The position numbers were made by a program, and so were the translations under genes. A DNA stretch of 64,000 nucleotides. It comes from Hypericibacter adhaerens (GTDB lineage: Bacteria > Pseudomonadota > Alphaproteobacteria > Dongiales > Dongiaceae). The notes beneath the pieces were generated by a model, which was not told where the DNA came from, did no database searches, and saw only the letters and a list, made by a program, of their open reading frames with translations. Of this stretch, positions 1-7,985 are shown piece after piece. The DNA is taken from the NCBI RefSeq assembly GCF_008728835.1, contig NZ_CP042582.1, forward strand, positions 5,801,247-5,865,246. The letters run 5' to 3'. Position 1 is the stretch's first letter. Every line of letters starts with the position of its first letter.

Positions 1-1046
1 CCGAGCTCGGCCGTCTCGATGCTGAACTCGGTCTGGTCGCCCAGATAGATCCGGTTATGGACCCGGCCGGTGAAGCGGTAGTCGAGGCCGCGGCCGCCCT
101 GGGCATCGCCCTCGTCCCAGAGCTCCACGATCTCGGGGCGCACGGCGATGACGGCGCGCGCCTGGCCGGCCAGCGGCTCGCCCTTGCGCGAGAGCGGGGC
201 GGCGAGCGTCACGTCGCGGTCGGTCTTGAGCGCGGCGCCCCCGGAATCCTGCTGCAGCAGCCGGCCGGCGAAGAAATTCGATTCGCCGACGAAATCGGCG
301 ACATAGCGATTGACCGGCGCGTCATAGAGCTCGCTGGGCGGGCCCATCTGGACGATGCGCCCGTCGCGCATGATGCCGATCGTATCGCTCATAGAGAGCG
401 CCTCCTCCTGGTCGTGGGTGACCAGGATGAAGGTGATGCCGACCTCGCGCTGCAGGTTCTGCAGCTCGATCTGCATGTCCCGCCGCAGCTTGCGGTCGAG
501 GGCGGCCAGGGGCTCGTCCAGCAGCAGCACGGTCGGGCGGTTGATGAGCGCGCGCGCCAGCGCCACGCGCTGCTGCTGCCCGCCGGAGAGCTCCCAGATG
601 CGCCGCTTGCCCATGCCGGGCAGGCGCACCAGCTCCAGCGCCTCGCCGACCCGCCGCTCGATCTCGGCCCGGGCCGGCTGCGGCCGGCGCTGCCGAAGCC
701 CGTAGGCGATGTTGGCGAAGACGTCGAGATGCGGGAACAGGGCGTAATGCTGGAACACCATGTTCACCGGGCGCTGGTAGGCCGGCACGCCCACGACCGA
801 GCTGCCGCCGATCTCGATGGCGCCCTCGGTCGGCTGCTCGAAGCCCGCGATCAGGCGCAGCGTCGTGGTCTTGCCGCAGCCGGAGGGCCCGAGGAAGGAA
901 TGGAAGGCGCCGCGCGGAATCTCGAAGGAGACATGATCGACCGCGACGACGGCGGCGAAGCGTTTGGACACGCCGCGAAATCGCACATCCGGCTCGCCCG
1001 GGGCCGGTCGCGGTTCGGTTGCGGTGCTGATGGTGGCAATCGCCAA
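1..1046 (-). CDS. ABC transporter ATP-binding protein, polyamine (PotA) type, 3' end outside window
   Basis: Energises import, probably of polyamines or a similar small cation. The minus-strand reading frame shows the Walker A motif GPSGCGKTTT near residue 55, the signature LSGGQQQRVALARAL, the Walker B LLLDEPLAALD and the switch histidine in VTHDQEEAL. These are followed by a C-terminal TOBE-like stretch (RIYLGDQTEFSIE) that runs off the window edge, so only the last residues are missing. No ATG is available in frame. An in-frame stop lies upstream of a TTG at 1046 that follows a GGGAAG ribosome-binding site, so TTG is the chosen start. It is divergent from a LuxR-type regulator gene. Permease and binding-protein genes would lie to the left. 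The PotA-like subgroup is inferred from the motif set and the TOBE region; the substrate is not provable here. Confidence 0.9.
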   Translation of the reverse strand, partial: MAIATISTATEPRPAPGEPDVRFRGVSKRFAAVVAVDHVSFEIPRGAFHSFLGPSGCGKTTTLRLIAGFEQPTEGAIEIGGSSVVGVPAYQRPVNMVFQHYALFPHLDVFANIAYGLRQRRPQPARAEIERRVGEALELVRLPGMGKRRIWELSGGQQQRVALARALINRPTVLLLDEPLAALDRKLRRDMQIELQNLQREVGITFILVTHDQEEALSMSDTIGIMRDGRIVQMGPPSELYDAPVNRYVADFVGESNFFAGRLLQQDSGGAALKTDRDVTLAAPLSRKGEPLAGQARAVIAVRPEIVELWDEGDAQGGRGLDYRFTGRVHNRIYLGDQTEFSIETAEL

Positions 1047-1106
1047 CGGCGCTTCCCAGTCCCAGACGGCTTCGAGGTGAGCCTATCCCTTTGTTTTGCC
1101 ATGAGG

Positions 1107-1134
1107 TTGCGACATCTACCCCGTTCTGTATATA
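1107..1134 (+). promoter_or_regulatory. candidate sigma-70 promoter for the LuxR-type gene
   Basis: TTGCGA at 1107-1112 and TATATA at 1129-1134 are separated by 16 bases in the 137-base divergent intergenic region. They lie about 50 bases before the TTG start of the regulator gene. The match is by eye only. Confidence 0.45.
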
Positions 1135-1144
1135 CCTCCATGGT

Positions 1145-1186
1145 GATAGATTTGACCGGGTGGCACCGGTTTAGGGGATAGATTTG
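1145..1186 (+). promoter_or_regulatory. 10-bp direct repeat plus inverted repeat before the LuxR-type gene
   Basis: GATAGATTTG occurs at 1145-1154 and again at 1177-1186, a 32-base period or about three helical turns. The second copy overlaps the start codon. Between the copies lies an inverted repeat, ACCGG at 1155-1159 and CCGGT at 1166-1170. The arrangement looks like an operator for autoregulation or for the divergent ABC operon. That role is inference. Confidence 0.4.
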
Positions 1187-2002
1187 TCCGCGCTCGATCC
1201 CGACTGGCATCGCAACATCGCCGCCGCCCTGACGGCGATGGAGACGCCGGATTTCGCCCCGGCCCTGGTGCGGGCGCTGGCCGGCGTGGCGGAATTCGAT
1301 TTCTCGGTCATCTTCGGCTATCGCGGCGAGGCGCGGCCGATCGATCTCTTCGACAATTTCCCGGCCCACCGGCGCGACGTGTTCGTGACGGACTATCAGG
1401 CCGGCCCCTACCTGCTGGACCCCTTCTACCATGCCAGCCGCAGCCGGGTGCCGAGCGGGCTCCACCGCATGCGCGAGCTGGCGCCCGACCGCTTTTATCA
1501 AAGTCAGTACTACCGCTCCTACTACGCAAGGACCGGGCTCGCCGAGGAGATCGGCTTCTTCTTCGCGCCCTCCGCGGACGCCACGGTGGTGATCTCCCTG
1601 ATGCGCGACGGGCACCGCACCGTCTTTCCCGCCCGCGAGATGAACCGCCTCCATCTGGTGGCGCCGGTCGTGATCGCGGCGGCCGAGCGGAACTGGCGCC
1701 GGCTCGAGGCCGAGCCTGCCGCCGCCAGCGCCAAGGGCCCGCCCGGCAGCGACGGGCTCCCGTCGGGCCCCGATCTCGTCAGGCTGTTCGATGATTTCGG
1801 CCAGCGGCCCTTGACGCGGCGCGAGCGCGAGGTGGGGGCGCTGGTGCTGCGCGGCCATTCCTCGGAGGCGATCGCGCGCCAGCTCAAGATCGCGTCGGGC
1901 ACGGTCAAGATCCACCGCAAGAACATCTATGCCAAGCTCGGCATCGCCAGCCAGGCGGAGCTGTTCTCGATGTTCCTCTCGGCGCTGACGGGGAAGGGCT
2001 GA
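1184..2002 (+). CDS. LuxR-family transcriptional regulator
   Basis: A 272-residue protein. It has an N-terminal sensing region (about residues 10-170) that I cannot assign to a named ligand-binding domain. The C-terminal GerE/LuxR helix-turn-helix spans about 205-262 and shows LTRREREV, then IARQLKIASGTVKIH, then YAKLGI. The start is TTG at 1184, eight to ten bases after AGGGG; no better in-frame ATG precedes the conserved region. It is divergent from the polyamine-type ABC gene with 137 bases between the starts, so it probably controls that operon and perhaps itself through the repeats in the spacer. It lacks an obvious receiver domain, and no acyl-homoserine-lactone synthase gene is seen nearby, so quorum sensing is not supported. 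Confidence 0.85.
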   Translation: MSALDPDWHRNIAAALTAMETPDFAPALVRALAGVAEFDFSVIFGYRGEARPIDLFDNFPAHRRDVFVTDYQAGPYLLDPFYHASRSRVPSGLHRMRELAPDRFYQSQYYRSYYARTGLAEEIGFFFAPSADATVVISLMRDGHRTVFPAREMNRLHLVAPVVIAAAERNWRRLEAEPAAASAKGPPGSDGLPSGPDLVRLFDDFGQRPLTRREREVGALVLRGHSSEAIARQLKIASGTVKIHRKNIYAKLGIASQAELFSMFLSALTGKG

Positions 2003-2011
2003 CCCTTCGAT

Positions 2012-2053
2012 CCCTTCAAAACAAAACGCCCGGGAGCGCAAGCTCCCGGGCGT
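2012..2053 (-). terminator. intrinsic terminator between convergent genes
   Basis: A perfect 12-bp stem, ACGCCCGGGAGC at 2026-2037 and its complement at 2042-2053, closes a GCAA tetraloop. On the minus strand it is followed by a TTTTGTTTTG tract, so it terminates the Bax-inhibitor-1 family gene. The stem may also stop readthrough from the plus-strand regulator gene. Confidence 0.85.
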
Positions 2054-2083
2054 CCGTTATCGATCGCTGCTGGATCGGATCGC

Positions 2084-2800
2084 TCAGTTGCGGTTGCCGA
2101 ACAGGCGCAGCAGCATCAGGAACAGGTTGATGAAGTCGAGATAGAGATTGAGGGCGCCCATGATCGCCTTCTTGGCGGCGATGTCGTGCCCGTCGAGCTC
2201 GCTATACATCGACTTGATGCGCTGCGTGTCGTAGGCGGTGAGGCCGGTGAAGATCAGCACGCCGATCACCGAGACCGCGAACTGCAGCGCGGCGCTCGCC
2301 AGGAAGATGTTCACCACCGAGGCGATGATGATGCCGATCAGGCCCATGAACAGGAACGAGCCGAGACCGGTCAGGTCGCGATGGGTGGTGTAACCGTAGA
2401 GGCTCATCGCGGCGAAGGTGCCGGCCGTGATGAAGAACACCCGGGCGATCGACACGCCGGTATAGGCCGCGAAGATATAGCTGATGGAGAGGCCCATCGT
2501 GGCGGCGAACACCCAGAACAGGGCCTGGGCGCCGCCGACCGACATCTTCGCGATGCGGAAGCTGAAGATCATCGCCAGCACCACGGGCGCGAACATCACC
2601 ACATAGGCGAGCGGGGTGCCGTAGACGGCGTTGAGGAAGGTCGGATTGGTGCCGACGACATAGGCGATGATGCCGGTCACGGCCAAGCCGCCGGTCATGT
2701 AGTTGTAGACGCGCAGCATATACTGCCGCAGGCCCACATCGACGTCGGCGGCGGAGGCCTGCGCGCGCGTCATCAGACGCGGATCGGGTCCCATAGCCAT
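2084..2800 (-). CDS. Bax inhibitor-1/YccA family membrane protein
   Basis: A 238-residue inner-membrane protein with about seven hydrophobic segments and the C-terminal family pattern LTAYDTQRIKSMY followed by ALNLYLDFINLF. The aspartates of this region belong to the pH-sensing site of BI-1/YetJ proteins that leak calcium; that function is known for the family and inferred here. The start at 2800 (MAMGPDPR) follows an AGGAGG box about 11 bases upstream. A longer reading frame exists upstream, but the extra residues run through intergenic sequence and look noncoding. It is transcribed alone and divergently from trpS. Confidence 0.9.
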   Translation of the reverse strand: MAMGPDPRLMTRAQASAADVDVGLRQYMLRVYNYMTGGLAVTGIIAYVVGTNPTFLNAVYGTPLAYVVMFAPVVLAMIFSFRIAKMSVGGAQALFWVFAATMGLSISYIFAAYTGVSIARVFFITAGTFAAMSLYGYTTHRDLTGLGSFLFMGLIGIIIASVVNIFLASAALQFAVSVIGVLIFTGLTAYDTQRIKSMYSELDGHDIAAKKAIMGALNLYLDFINLFLMLLRLFGNRN

Positions 2801-2943
2801 GGCGTTTCGTTCCCTCCTGGGGTTAGCCACAAAACTCGCTCCCCCAATATTGGAGGCTGGGCACCCGGTTTCAATAGTTTTCAAAGGGGTATTGGGGCCG
2901 CTTTTGCAATGGCTCCAATTTCGGCCCAAAACCGGCCCCCGGC

Positions 2944-2972
2944 TTGACCTTGGGGGCCGCGGACCGTCATAA
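2944..2972 (+). promoter_or_regulatory. candidate trpS promoter
   Basis: TTGACC at 2944-2949 and TCATAA at 2967-2972 are separated by 17 bases, 93 bases before the trpS start. They lie in the 265-base divergent region shared with the BI-1 family gene. The rest of that region holds a CCAATATTGG palindrome at 2844-2853 but no gene that I can support. Confidence 0.5.
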
Positions 2973-3065
2973 AAGCGCCCTTCCGGAGCGCCGAAACCTC
3001 TTGGAAAACCCGACCGGACCGGCCCCGAACGCCCCTTTACCCTCCTGAGAGCCCTTCCAGACCCC

Positions 3066-4094
3066 ATGAATCGCATCTTTTCCGGCGTCCAGCCCACCGG
3101 CAACCTGCATCTCGGCAATTATCTGGGCGCGATCCGCAACTGGGTGCGGCTCCAGGACCAGTTCGACTGCATCTTCTGCATCGTCGACCTCCATGCGATC
3201 ACGGTCTGGCAGGACCCGGCGGAGCTGCGCAAGAGCACGCGCGAGGTGACCGCCGCCTATCTCGCCGCCGGGATCGACGGGAAGAAGCATATCGTCTTCA
3301 ACCAGAGCCAGGTGCCGGGCCATGCCCAGCTCGCCTGGATCTTCAACTGCGTGGCGCGGCTGGGCTGGCTCAACCGCATGACCCAGTTCAAGGAGAAGTC
3401 GGGCAAGCAGCGCGAGAACGCCTCGGCGGGCTTGTACGTCTATCCGAACCTGATGGCGGCCGACATCCTGCTCTACAAGGCGACCCATGTGCCGGTCGGC
3501 GAGGACCAGAAGCAGCATGTTGAGCTCGCCCGCGACATCGCCCAGAAGTTCAACAACGATTTCGGTGTGAATCTTTTCCCGCTGCCCGAGCCGATGATCC
3601 AGGGGGCGGCCGCCCGCGTCATGTCGCTGCGCGACGGCACCAAGAAGATGAGCAAATCCGACCCTTCCGACATGAGCCGCATCAACATGACCGACGATGC
3701 CGATCTCGTGGCGCAGAAGATCCGCAAGGCCAAGACCGACCCGCACCCGCTCCCCGGTCCCGAGGCGCTGGGGGCCGGCGGCCAGGTCAAGGACGAGGCG
3801 CTCACAGCCCGGCCCGAGGCCTTCAACCTGCTGGGCATCTATGCCGCGCTCTCCGACCGGCCGCTCGCCGCCGTCATCGCGGAGTTCGAGGGCAAGGAGT
3901 TCTCGGCCTTCAAGCAGGCCCTGACCGACCTCGCGGTCGCGACGCTCGGCAAGATCGGGAACGAGATGAAGCGCCTCCTGGCCGATCCGGCGGAGATCGA
4001 CGGCGTGCTGCGTCACGGCGCCGAGCGCGCCCGGGCGGTCTCGACGCCCATCCTGCGCGAGGTGGAGGATGTGGTGGGCTTCCTGCGCCCCTGA
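3066..4094 (+). CDS. trpS: tryptophanyl-tRNA synthetase
   Basis: Charges tRNA-Trp with tryptophan using ATP in the cytoplasm. It is a class I synthetase of 342 residues, the usual bacterial length. The HIGH-type signature is TGNLHLGNY at about 11-19 and the KMSKS loop is KKMSKSD at about 194-200. Other family blocks visible are [12 protein letters not shown] and [16 protein letters not shown]. The ATG at 3066 matches the normal family N-terminus ([12 protein letters not shown]). It sits between a divergent membrane-protein gene and a DUF2333 gene. An imperfect CGATCC/GGATCG inverted repeat shortly after the stop may act as a weak terminator. Confidence 0.97.
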   Translation: MNRIFSGVQPTGNLHLGNYLGAIRNWVRLQDQFDCIFCIVDLHAITVWQDPAELRKSTREVTAAYLAAGIDGKKHIVFNQSQVPGHAQLAWIFNCVARLGWLNRMTQFKEKSGKQRENASAGLYVYPNLMAADILLYKATHVPVGEDQKQHVELARDIAQKFNNDFGVNLFPLPEPMIQGAAARVMSLRDGTKKMSKSDPSDMSRINMTDDADLVAQKIRKAKTDPHPLPGPEALGAGGQVKDEALTARPEAFNLLGIYAALSDRPLAAVIAEFEGKEFSAFKQALTDLAVATLGKIGNEMKRLLADPAEIDGVLRHGAERARAVSTPILREVEDVVGFLRP

Positions 4095-4269
4095 CCTGAC
4101 AGACCGATCCGCCTTTGACCCCGGATCGTCCGACCGTGGGTCGTCTGCGCTGCCAGGCCGCAGGCGGCGGCCGGGCTTGCCGACCCCGAAGGCTCGCTGC
4201 ATCTGGTAGCGTCGGGCCGCTGCGACAGCCCCGACCCCTTCGCGGGAGCCTGCAAGACCGGAGCGCCGG

Positions 4270-5274
4270 ATGAGCGAGAACGATCCTCTCCTGAACGACC
4301 CGCTGCTGGAGGCGCCGAAGCCCCGCTGGCGCCGGTGGCTGCCCTCGGTCAGCCGGGGCCGGCTGCTGCGCTGGGCCTTGCGCGCGTTCCTGGCGCTCCT
4401 TGTCATCGCCGCCCTCTACTACCCGGTCGGCATGCTGGTCGTGCACCGGATCGACGACGATCCGAACTTCCAGGCGCCGGCGACGCCCGAGGGTGCCAGC
4501 CGCGCGGTCGCCATCGCCGCCGCCCTGATCGACCGCGAGGTCGGCCAGCATGGCTGGCCCTCGAACGACCCCTTCTTCATGCCCGGCTGGGCGCTCGACA
4601 ACATGCCCAACTACCAGCAGGGCATCGTCTCGGCACTCTCCCGCTTCGTGCAGGAGATGCGCGACCAGATCAGCCGGGTGCGCGCCACGAGCCAGGCGGA
4701 CCCCGACCTGGAGAAGGCCGCGGGCCAGCTCAGCTACTCGCCCACGGTGTGGATCTTCGATTTCTCGACCTCCTGGGCGCCCACCGCGTCTTCCGAGCAG
4801 CAATATCTCGCCGCCGCCCGGCTTCTGAAGAACTTCAACGATCGCCTGTCTCGCGGCCAGGCCGTGTTCGAGCGCCGGGCCGACAATCTCCAGGCCACGC
4901 TCGACCGCATCGGGGCCGATCTGGGCTCGGCCTCGGCCGTGCTCGACAAGCAGGTGGAGGAACATTCGGGCGACTGGGTCGATTTCCAGGCCGACGACAT
5001 CTTCTATGCCACCAAGGGCCGGCTCTATGCCTATGGGCTGCTGCTGCGCGAGCTCGAGATCGATTTCGCCCAGGTCATCGCCGAGCGCGATCTCAAGGCC
5101 GCCTGGGACCAGATGGTCCAGTCCTTCGAGGTCGCGGCCTCCCTCAAGCCCCTGGTGGTGGTGAACGGCCGGCCCGACGCCTTCCTGCGGCCGAGCCATC
5201 TGGCCGCGCAAGGCTTCTTCCTCTTGCGTGCCCGCACCCAGCTGCTGGAGATCTCGAACATCCTGCAGAAGTGA
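4270..5274 (+). CDS. DUF2333 family membrane-anchored protein
   Basis: A 334-residue protein with a short cytoplasmic N-terminus rich in prolines and arginines. One transmembrane helix lies at about 37-57 (LRAFLALLVIAALYYPVGML), followed by a large, presumably periplasmic domain. Recognisable family blocks are GWPSNDPFFMPGWALDNMPN, WIFDFSTSWAPTASSEQQY and DDIFYATKGRLYAYGLLLRE. The family has no established function. The start ATG follows GGAGCGCCGG. It stands alone, with a terminator-like hairpin immediately after the stop. Confidence 0.8.
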   Translation: MSENDPLLNDPLLEAPKPRWRRWLPSVSRGRLLRWALRAFLALLVIAALYYPVGMLVVHRIDDDPNFQAPATPEGASRAVAIAAALIDREVGQHGWPSNDPFFMPGWALDNMPNYQQGIVSALSRFVQEMRDQISRVRATSQADPDLEKAAGQLSYSPTVWIFDFSTSWAPTASSEQQYLAAARLLKNFNDRLSRGQAVFERRADNLQATLDRIGADLGSASAVLDKQVEEHSGDWVDFQADDIFYATKGRLYAYGLLLRELEIDFAQVIAERDLKAAWDQMVQSFEVAASLKPLVVVNGRPDAFLRPSHLAAQGFFLLRARTQLLEISNILQK

Positions 5275-5277
5275 CCG

Positions 5278-5301
5278 AGGGAGCGGCTCCAGCCGCTCCC
5301 T
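5278..5301 (+). terminator. terminator-like hairpin after the DUF2333 gene
   Basis: AGGGAGCGGCT at 5278-5288 and AGCCGCTCCCT at 5291-5301 form a long GC-rich stem directly after the stop codon. It is followed by a weak T-containing run (TGGTTCG). Confidence 0.6.
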
Positions 5302-5360
5302 GGTTCGTCCCCACGCCCGGGTCCGGCCGTAGGCCGGCCCGAGCGTAAGCTCCCGTGGGG

Positions 5361-5466
5361 ATCCATGAACACCCATGGCGCCTCCCCTGTCGCTCGGTTT
5401 GTGTTCATGGATGCCGGCCGTAGCCTGTCCTCGTGTGCGCCTGCGGCGCGACACGGGGGCCGGCAT
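5361..5466. repeat. REP-like compound inverted repeat in a 446-base gene-free stretch
   Basis: ATCCATGAACAC at 5361-5372 pairs with GTGTTCATGGAT at 5401-5412. It is followed at once by a second unit, ATGCCGGCC at 5411-5419 pairing with GGCCGGCAT at 5458-5466, with inner CGTGT/ACACG arms. The stretch 5275-5720 otherwise holds no gene that I can support; short reading frames there overlap the repeats. It resembles the dispersed palindromic elements seen at 18283, 19771 and 54356. Confidence 0.65.
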
Positions 5467-5720
5467 GACGGAAGGATGCAAACCGCCCGCCCTCTCCGTC
5501 GGGGGAGGCCACCGATGGGTGCAGGCGCACCGCATCGTCGGGACGATGGCGCGCTCTCGCGTGAAAACGGCGGTGGCAGGCTTTCCAGAGCCTGCGGCAC
5601 CTGTGTAATCTCCAGGGAAATCGAGGGCTTTACCCGATTCGGGCGGCGTCGCGCGGGACCGGGTATCTGGGCTCTGGATTCGCGCCCGATTCCGCGTTGG
5701 TGAGTTCCCGAGCTCCGGCC

Positions 5721-6644
5721 ATGCAGATTTACCTGCCGATCGCCGAGATGTCCCTCGACATCTTCATCCTGCTGGCGCTCGGCGGTGGCGTGGGATTCCT
5801 GTCCGGCATGTTCGGCGTGGGCGGCGGGTTCCTGCTGACGCCGCTCCTGATCCTGATCGGCGTCCCGCCCGCGGTCGCGGTGGCGACGCAGGCCAACCAG
5901 GTCGTGGCCTCGTCGGTGTCGGGCGTGCTCGGCCACTGGCGGCGCGACAATGTCGATTTCAAGATGGGCTTCGTGCTGCTGGTCGGCGGCTTCTTCGGCT
6001 CGACGGTCGGCGTGCTGCTGTTCGGATTCTTGCGCCGCCTGGGCCAGATCGACCTGGTGATCGGCCTCTCCTACGTGCTGCTGCTGGGCCTGATCGGCAC
6101 GCTGATGATGGTCGAGAGTCTCGGCAGCATCCTCAGGCGCCGCCATCACCTCGTGGCGCCGCGCAAGCTGCACCAGCATATCTGGCTGCACGGCCTGCCC
6201 TTCAAGGTCCGCTTCCGCAAGTCGCGGCTCTATATCAGCGCGCTCCTGCCGATCGCGGTGGGCTTCTTCGTCGGCATCATGTCGGCGCTGATGGGCGTGG
6301 GCGGCGCCTTCATCCTGGTGCCGGCGATGATCTACATCCTCGGCATGCCGACCATGGTCGTGGTCGGCACCTCGCTGTTCCAGATCATCTTCGTCGCCGC
6401 CAACGTGACCCTGCTGCAATCGGTGCAGAACCAGACGGTCGATGTGGTGCTGGCGCTGGTGCTGACGGTCGGCGGCGTGATCGGCGCGCAGATCGGCAGC
6501 CGCGTGGTGCAGAAGCTGCCGGCCGACCAGATCCGCGTGTTGCTGGCGGCGCTCGTGCTGGTGGTCGGCGTGGTGCTGGCCTGGGAGCTGGTGGCGACGC
6601 CCAAGAACATCTATTCCATCACCCTCGTCGGAGATGTGCTGTGA
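5721..6644 (+). CDS. TauE/SafE (TSUP) family permease
   Basis: A 307-residue polytopic inner-membrane protein of the sulfite/sulfonate exporter superfamily. The two internally related halves are visible: GFLSGMFGVGGGFLLTPLL near residue 25 and GIMSALMGVGGAFILVPAM near 190, each followed by VVASSVSG-type or VVGTSLFQ-type helices. The start chosen is ATG 5721 (MQIYLPIAEMS), which matches the N-terminus typical of this subfamily. A TTG at 5697 would add eight residues. The stop overlaps the GTG of the next gene by four bases, so translation is coupled to the TIGR02186 protein. Substrate unknown; sulfite or an organosulfonate is the family default. Confidence 0.9.
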   Translation: MQIYLPIAEMSLDIFILLALGGGVGFLSGMFGVGGGFLLTPLLILIGVPPAVAVATQANQVVASSVSGVLGHWRRDNVDFKMGFVLLVGGFFGSTVGVLLFGFLRRLGQIDLVIGLSYVLLLGLIGTLMMVESLGSILRRRHHLVAPRKLHQHIWLHGLPFKVRFRKSRLYISALLPIAVGFFVGIMSALMGVGGAFILVPAMIYILGMPTMVVVGTSLFQIIFVAANVTLLQSVQNQTVDVVLALVLTVGGVIGAQIGSRVVQKLPADQIRVLLAALVLVVGVVLAWELVATPKNIYSITLVGDVL

Positions 6645-7408
6645 CCGCCGGCGGCACGATCCGCTGGCAGGCGCCGGCGCTGCTGCTGCTGGCGCTGCTC
6701 GCGCTCGCGGGTTCGCAATCGAGGCCCGCGCAGGCGGCGCCCCTGATCGCCGATCTTTCCAATCACCTGATCGCCATCACCACGGGCTTCGCCGGCACCG
6801 ACGTGCTGATGTTCGGCGCCACCGACGGGCCCGGCGACATCATCGTCACCGTGCGCGGGCCGCTGACCGACGTGGCGGTGCGGCGCAAGGAGCGCGTCGC
6901 CGGCATCTGGGTCAATCGCGACAGCCTCACCTTCGGGCTGGTGCCGAGCTTCTACGCGGTCGCCAGCAGCCGGCCGATCGAGGAGCTCCTGACGCCCGAG
7001 CTGCTGCAGCGCCAGCAGGTGGGCGCCAACAACCTCTCGCTGATCCGGCCCGACGCGAGACCCACCAAGGTCGAGGAGTTCCGCCAGGCGTTGTTCCGGG
7101 TGAAGGAGCAGCAGGGCCTCTATGCGCCGGTCCTGGGCAAGGTCAGCTTCCTCGGCAACCAGCTCTTCCGCACGGATCTTCGTTTCCCCTCCAACGTGCC
7201 GGTCGGGAGCTACCTGATCGAGGTCATGCTGATCCGCGACGGCAGGCTGGTCAGCGCCCAGACCACGCCCCTCGTCATCAGCAAGGCCGGCCTGGGCGCG
7301 GCGATCTATCAGTTCGCCCACACCCAGTCGCTGGCTTATGGTGTCTCCGCGGTCCTGGCGGCCCTGCTTCTGGGCTGGTTCGCCTATCTCATCTTCCGCA
7401 AGATCTGA
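6641..7408 (+). CDS. TIGR02186 family protein (single-span membrane protein)
   Basis: A 255-residue protein with an N-terminal signal segment (about 8-32), a periplasmic domain and one C-terminal transmembrane helix (about 232-252), ending in LIFRKI. The blocks LIADLSNHLIAITTGFAGTD and DIIVTVRGP identify the alphaproteobacterial TIGR02186 family, which has no established biochemical role. It starts with GTG inside the stop of the TauE/SafE gene (GTGA overlap), so the two proteins are made together. I infer that it is an accessory periplasmic subunit of the permease. Confidence 0.85.
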   Translation: MTAGGTIRWQAPALLLLALLALAGSQSRPAQAAPLIADLSNHLIAITTGFAGTDVLMFGATDGPGDIIVTVRGPLTDVAVRRKERVAGIWVNRDSLTFGLVPSFYAVASSRPIEELLTPELLQRQQVGANNLSLIRPDARPTKVEEFRQALFRVKEQQGLYAPVLGKVSFLGNQLFRTDLRFPSNVPVGSYLIEVMLIRDGRLVSAQTTPLVISKAGLGAAIYQFAHTQSLAYGVSAVLAALLLGWFAYLIFRKI

Positions 7409-7426
7409 TCCGGAAGGAGGCCTTCC

Positions 7427-7975
7427 ATGTGCCCTGCCACCGAACCCCCGGCCAAGCCGCCCAGTACCGAGACGGCATCCGCCGACACCGCCGCGACAGA
7501 AGCCCCCAGGACGCAGGCGCGCGTCTTCCTGGTCGTGGTGGACGAATCGCCCGAGCTCAAGGTGGCCCTGCTCTATGCCTGCCGGCGCGCGCAGAAGACT
7601 GGTGGGCGCGTCGCCCTCCTTCATGTCGCCGAGACCGGCGACTTCCAGCAGTTCTTCGGCGTGGGCAAGGTGATGGCGCAGGAGACGCGCCAGGCCGCCG
7701 AAGCCCTGATGCAGAAGATGGCGGCCGAGGTCTATCGCCTCTCGGGCGCCATGCCGGTGCTCTATCTGCGCGAAGGCGATCGCCGCGACGAGCTGATCAA
7801 GCTCATCAACGAGGAACCCTCGATCTCGATCCTGGTGCTGGGCGCCTCCACCAGCTCCAAGGGCCCGGGCCCCCTGGTCTCGGCCTTGAGCGGCAAGTTC
7901 GTCGGCAAGCTGCGCGTGCCGCTCACCATCGTTCCCGGCAATCTCTCGGACCAGGACATCCAGAGCATCGCCTGA
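7427..7975 (+). CDS. universal stress protein (UspA family)
   Basis: A 182-residue protein with a proline- and threonine-rich N-terminal extension of about 25 residues. It then has a UspA fold: VFLVVVDESPELKVAL, RVALLHVAE, VLYLREGD and ILVLGAST, ending PLTIVPG. A strong AGGAGG box precedes the ATG at 7427. It lies 18 bases after the TIGR02186 gene and is probably the third gene of the permease operon, suggesting a stress-linked role. The nucleotide-binding G-x2-G-x9-S/T pattern is only loosely matched, so ATP binding is uncertain. Confidence 0.85.
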   Translation: MCPATEPPAKPPSTETASADTAATEAPRTQARVFLVVVDESPELKVALLYACRRAQKTGGRVALLHVAETGDFQQFFGVGKVMAQETRQAAEALMQKMAAEVYRLSGAMPVLYLREGDRRDELIKLINEEPSISILVLGASTSSKGPGPLVSALSGKFVGKLRVPLTIVPGNLSDQDIQSIA

Positions 7976-7985
7976 GGAGCCCGAT

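Noticed and set aside
1184..2002. Quorum-sensing LuxR receptor
   Set aside because: No acyl-homoserine-lactone synthase nearby and no clear autoinducer-domain residues; only the HTH places it in the LuxR family.
851..2041. Long minus-strand frame across the ABC gene start and the LuxR-type gene
   Set aside because: It lies out of phase over two well-supported genes, has no domain and shows the low-complexity composition of a shadow frame in GC-rich DNA.
5365..5703. Short frames in the gap before the TauE/SafE gene
   Set aside because: They run through palindromic repeat sequence and show no conserved protein features.
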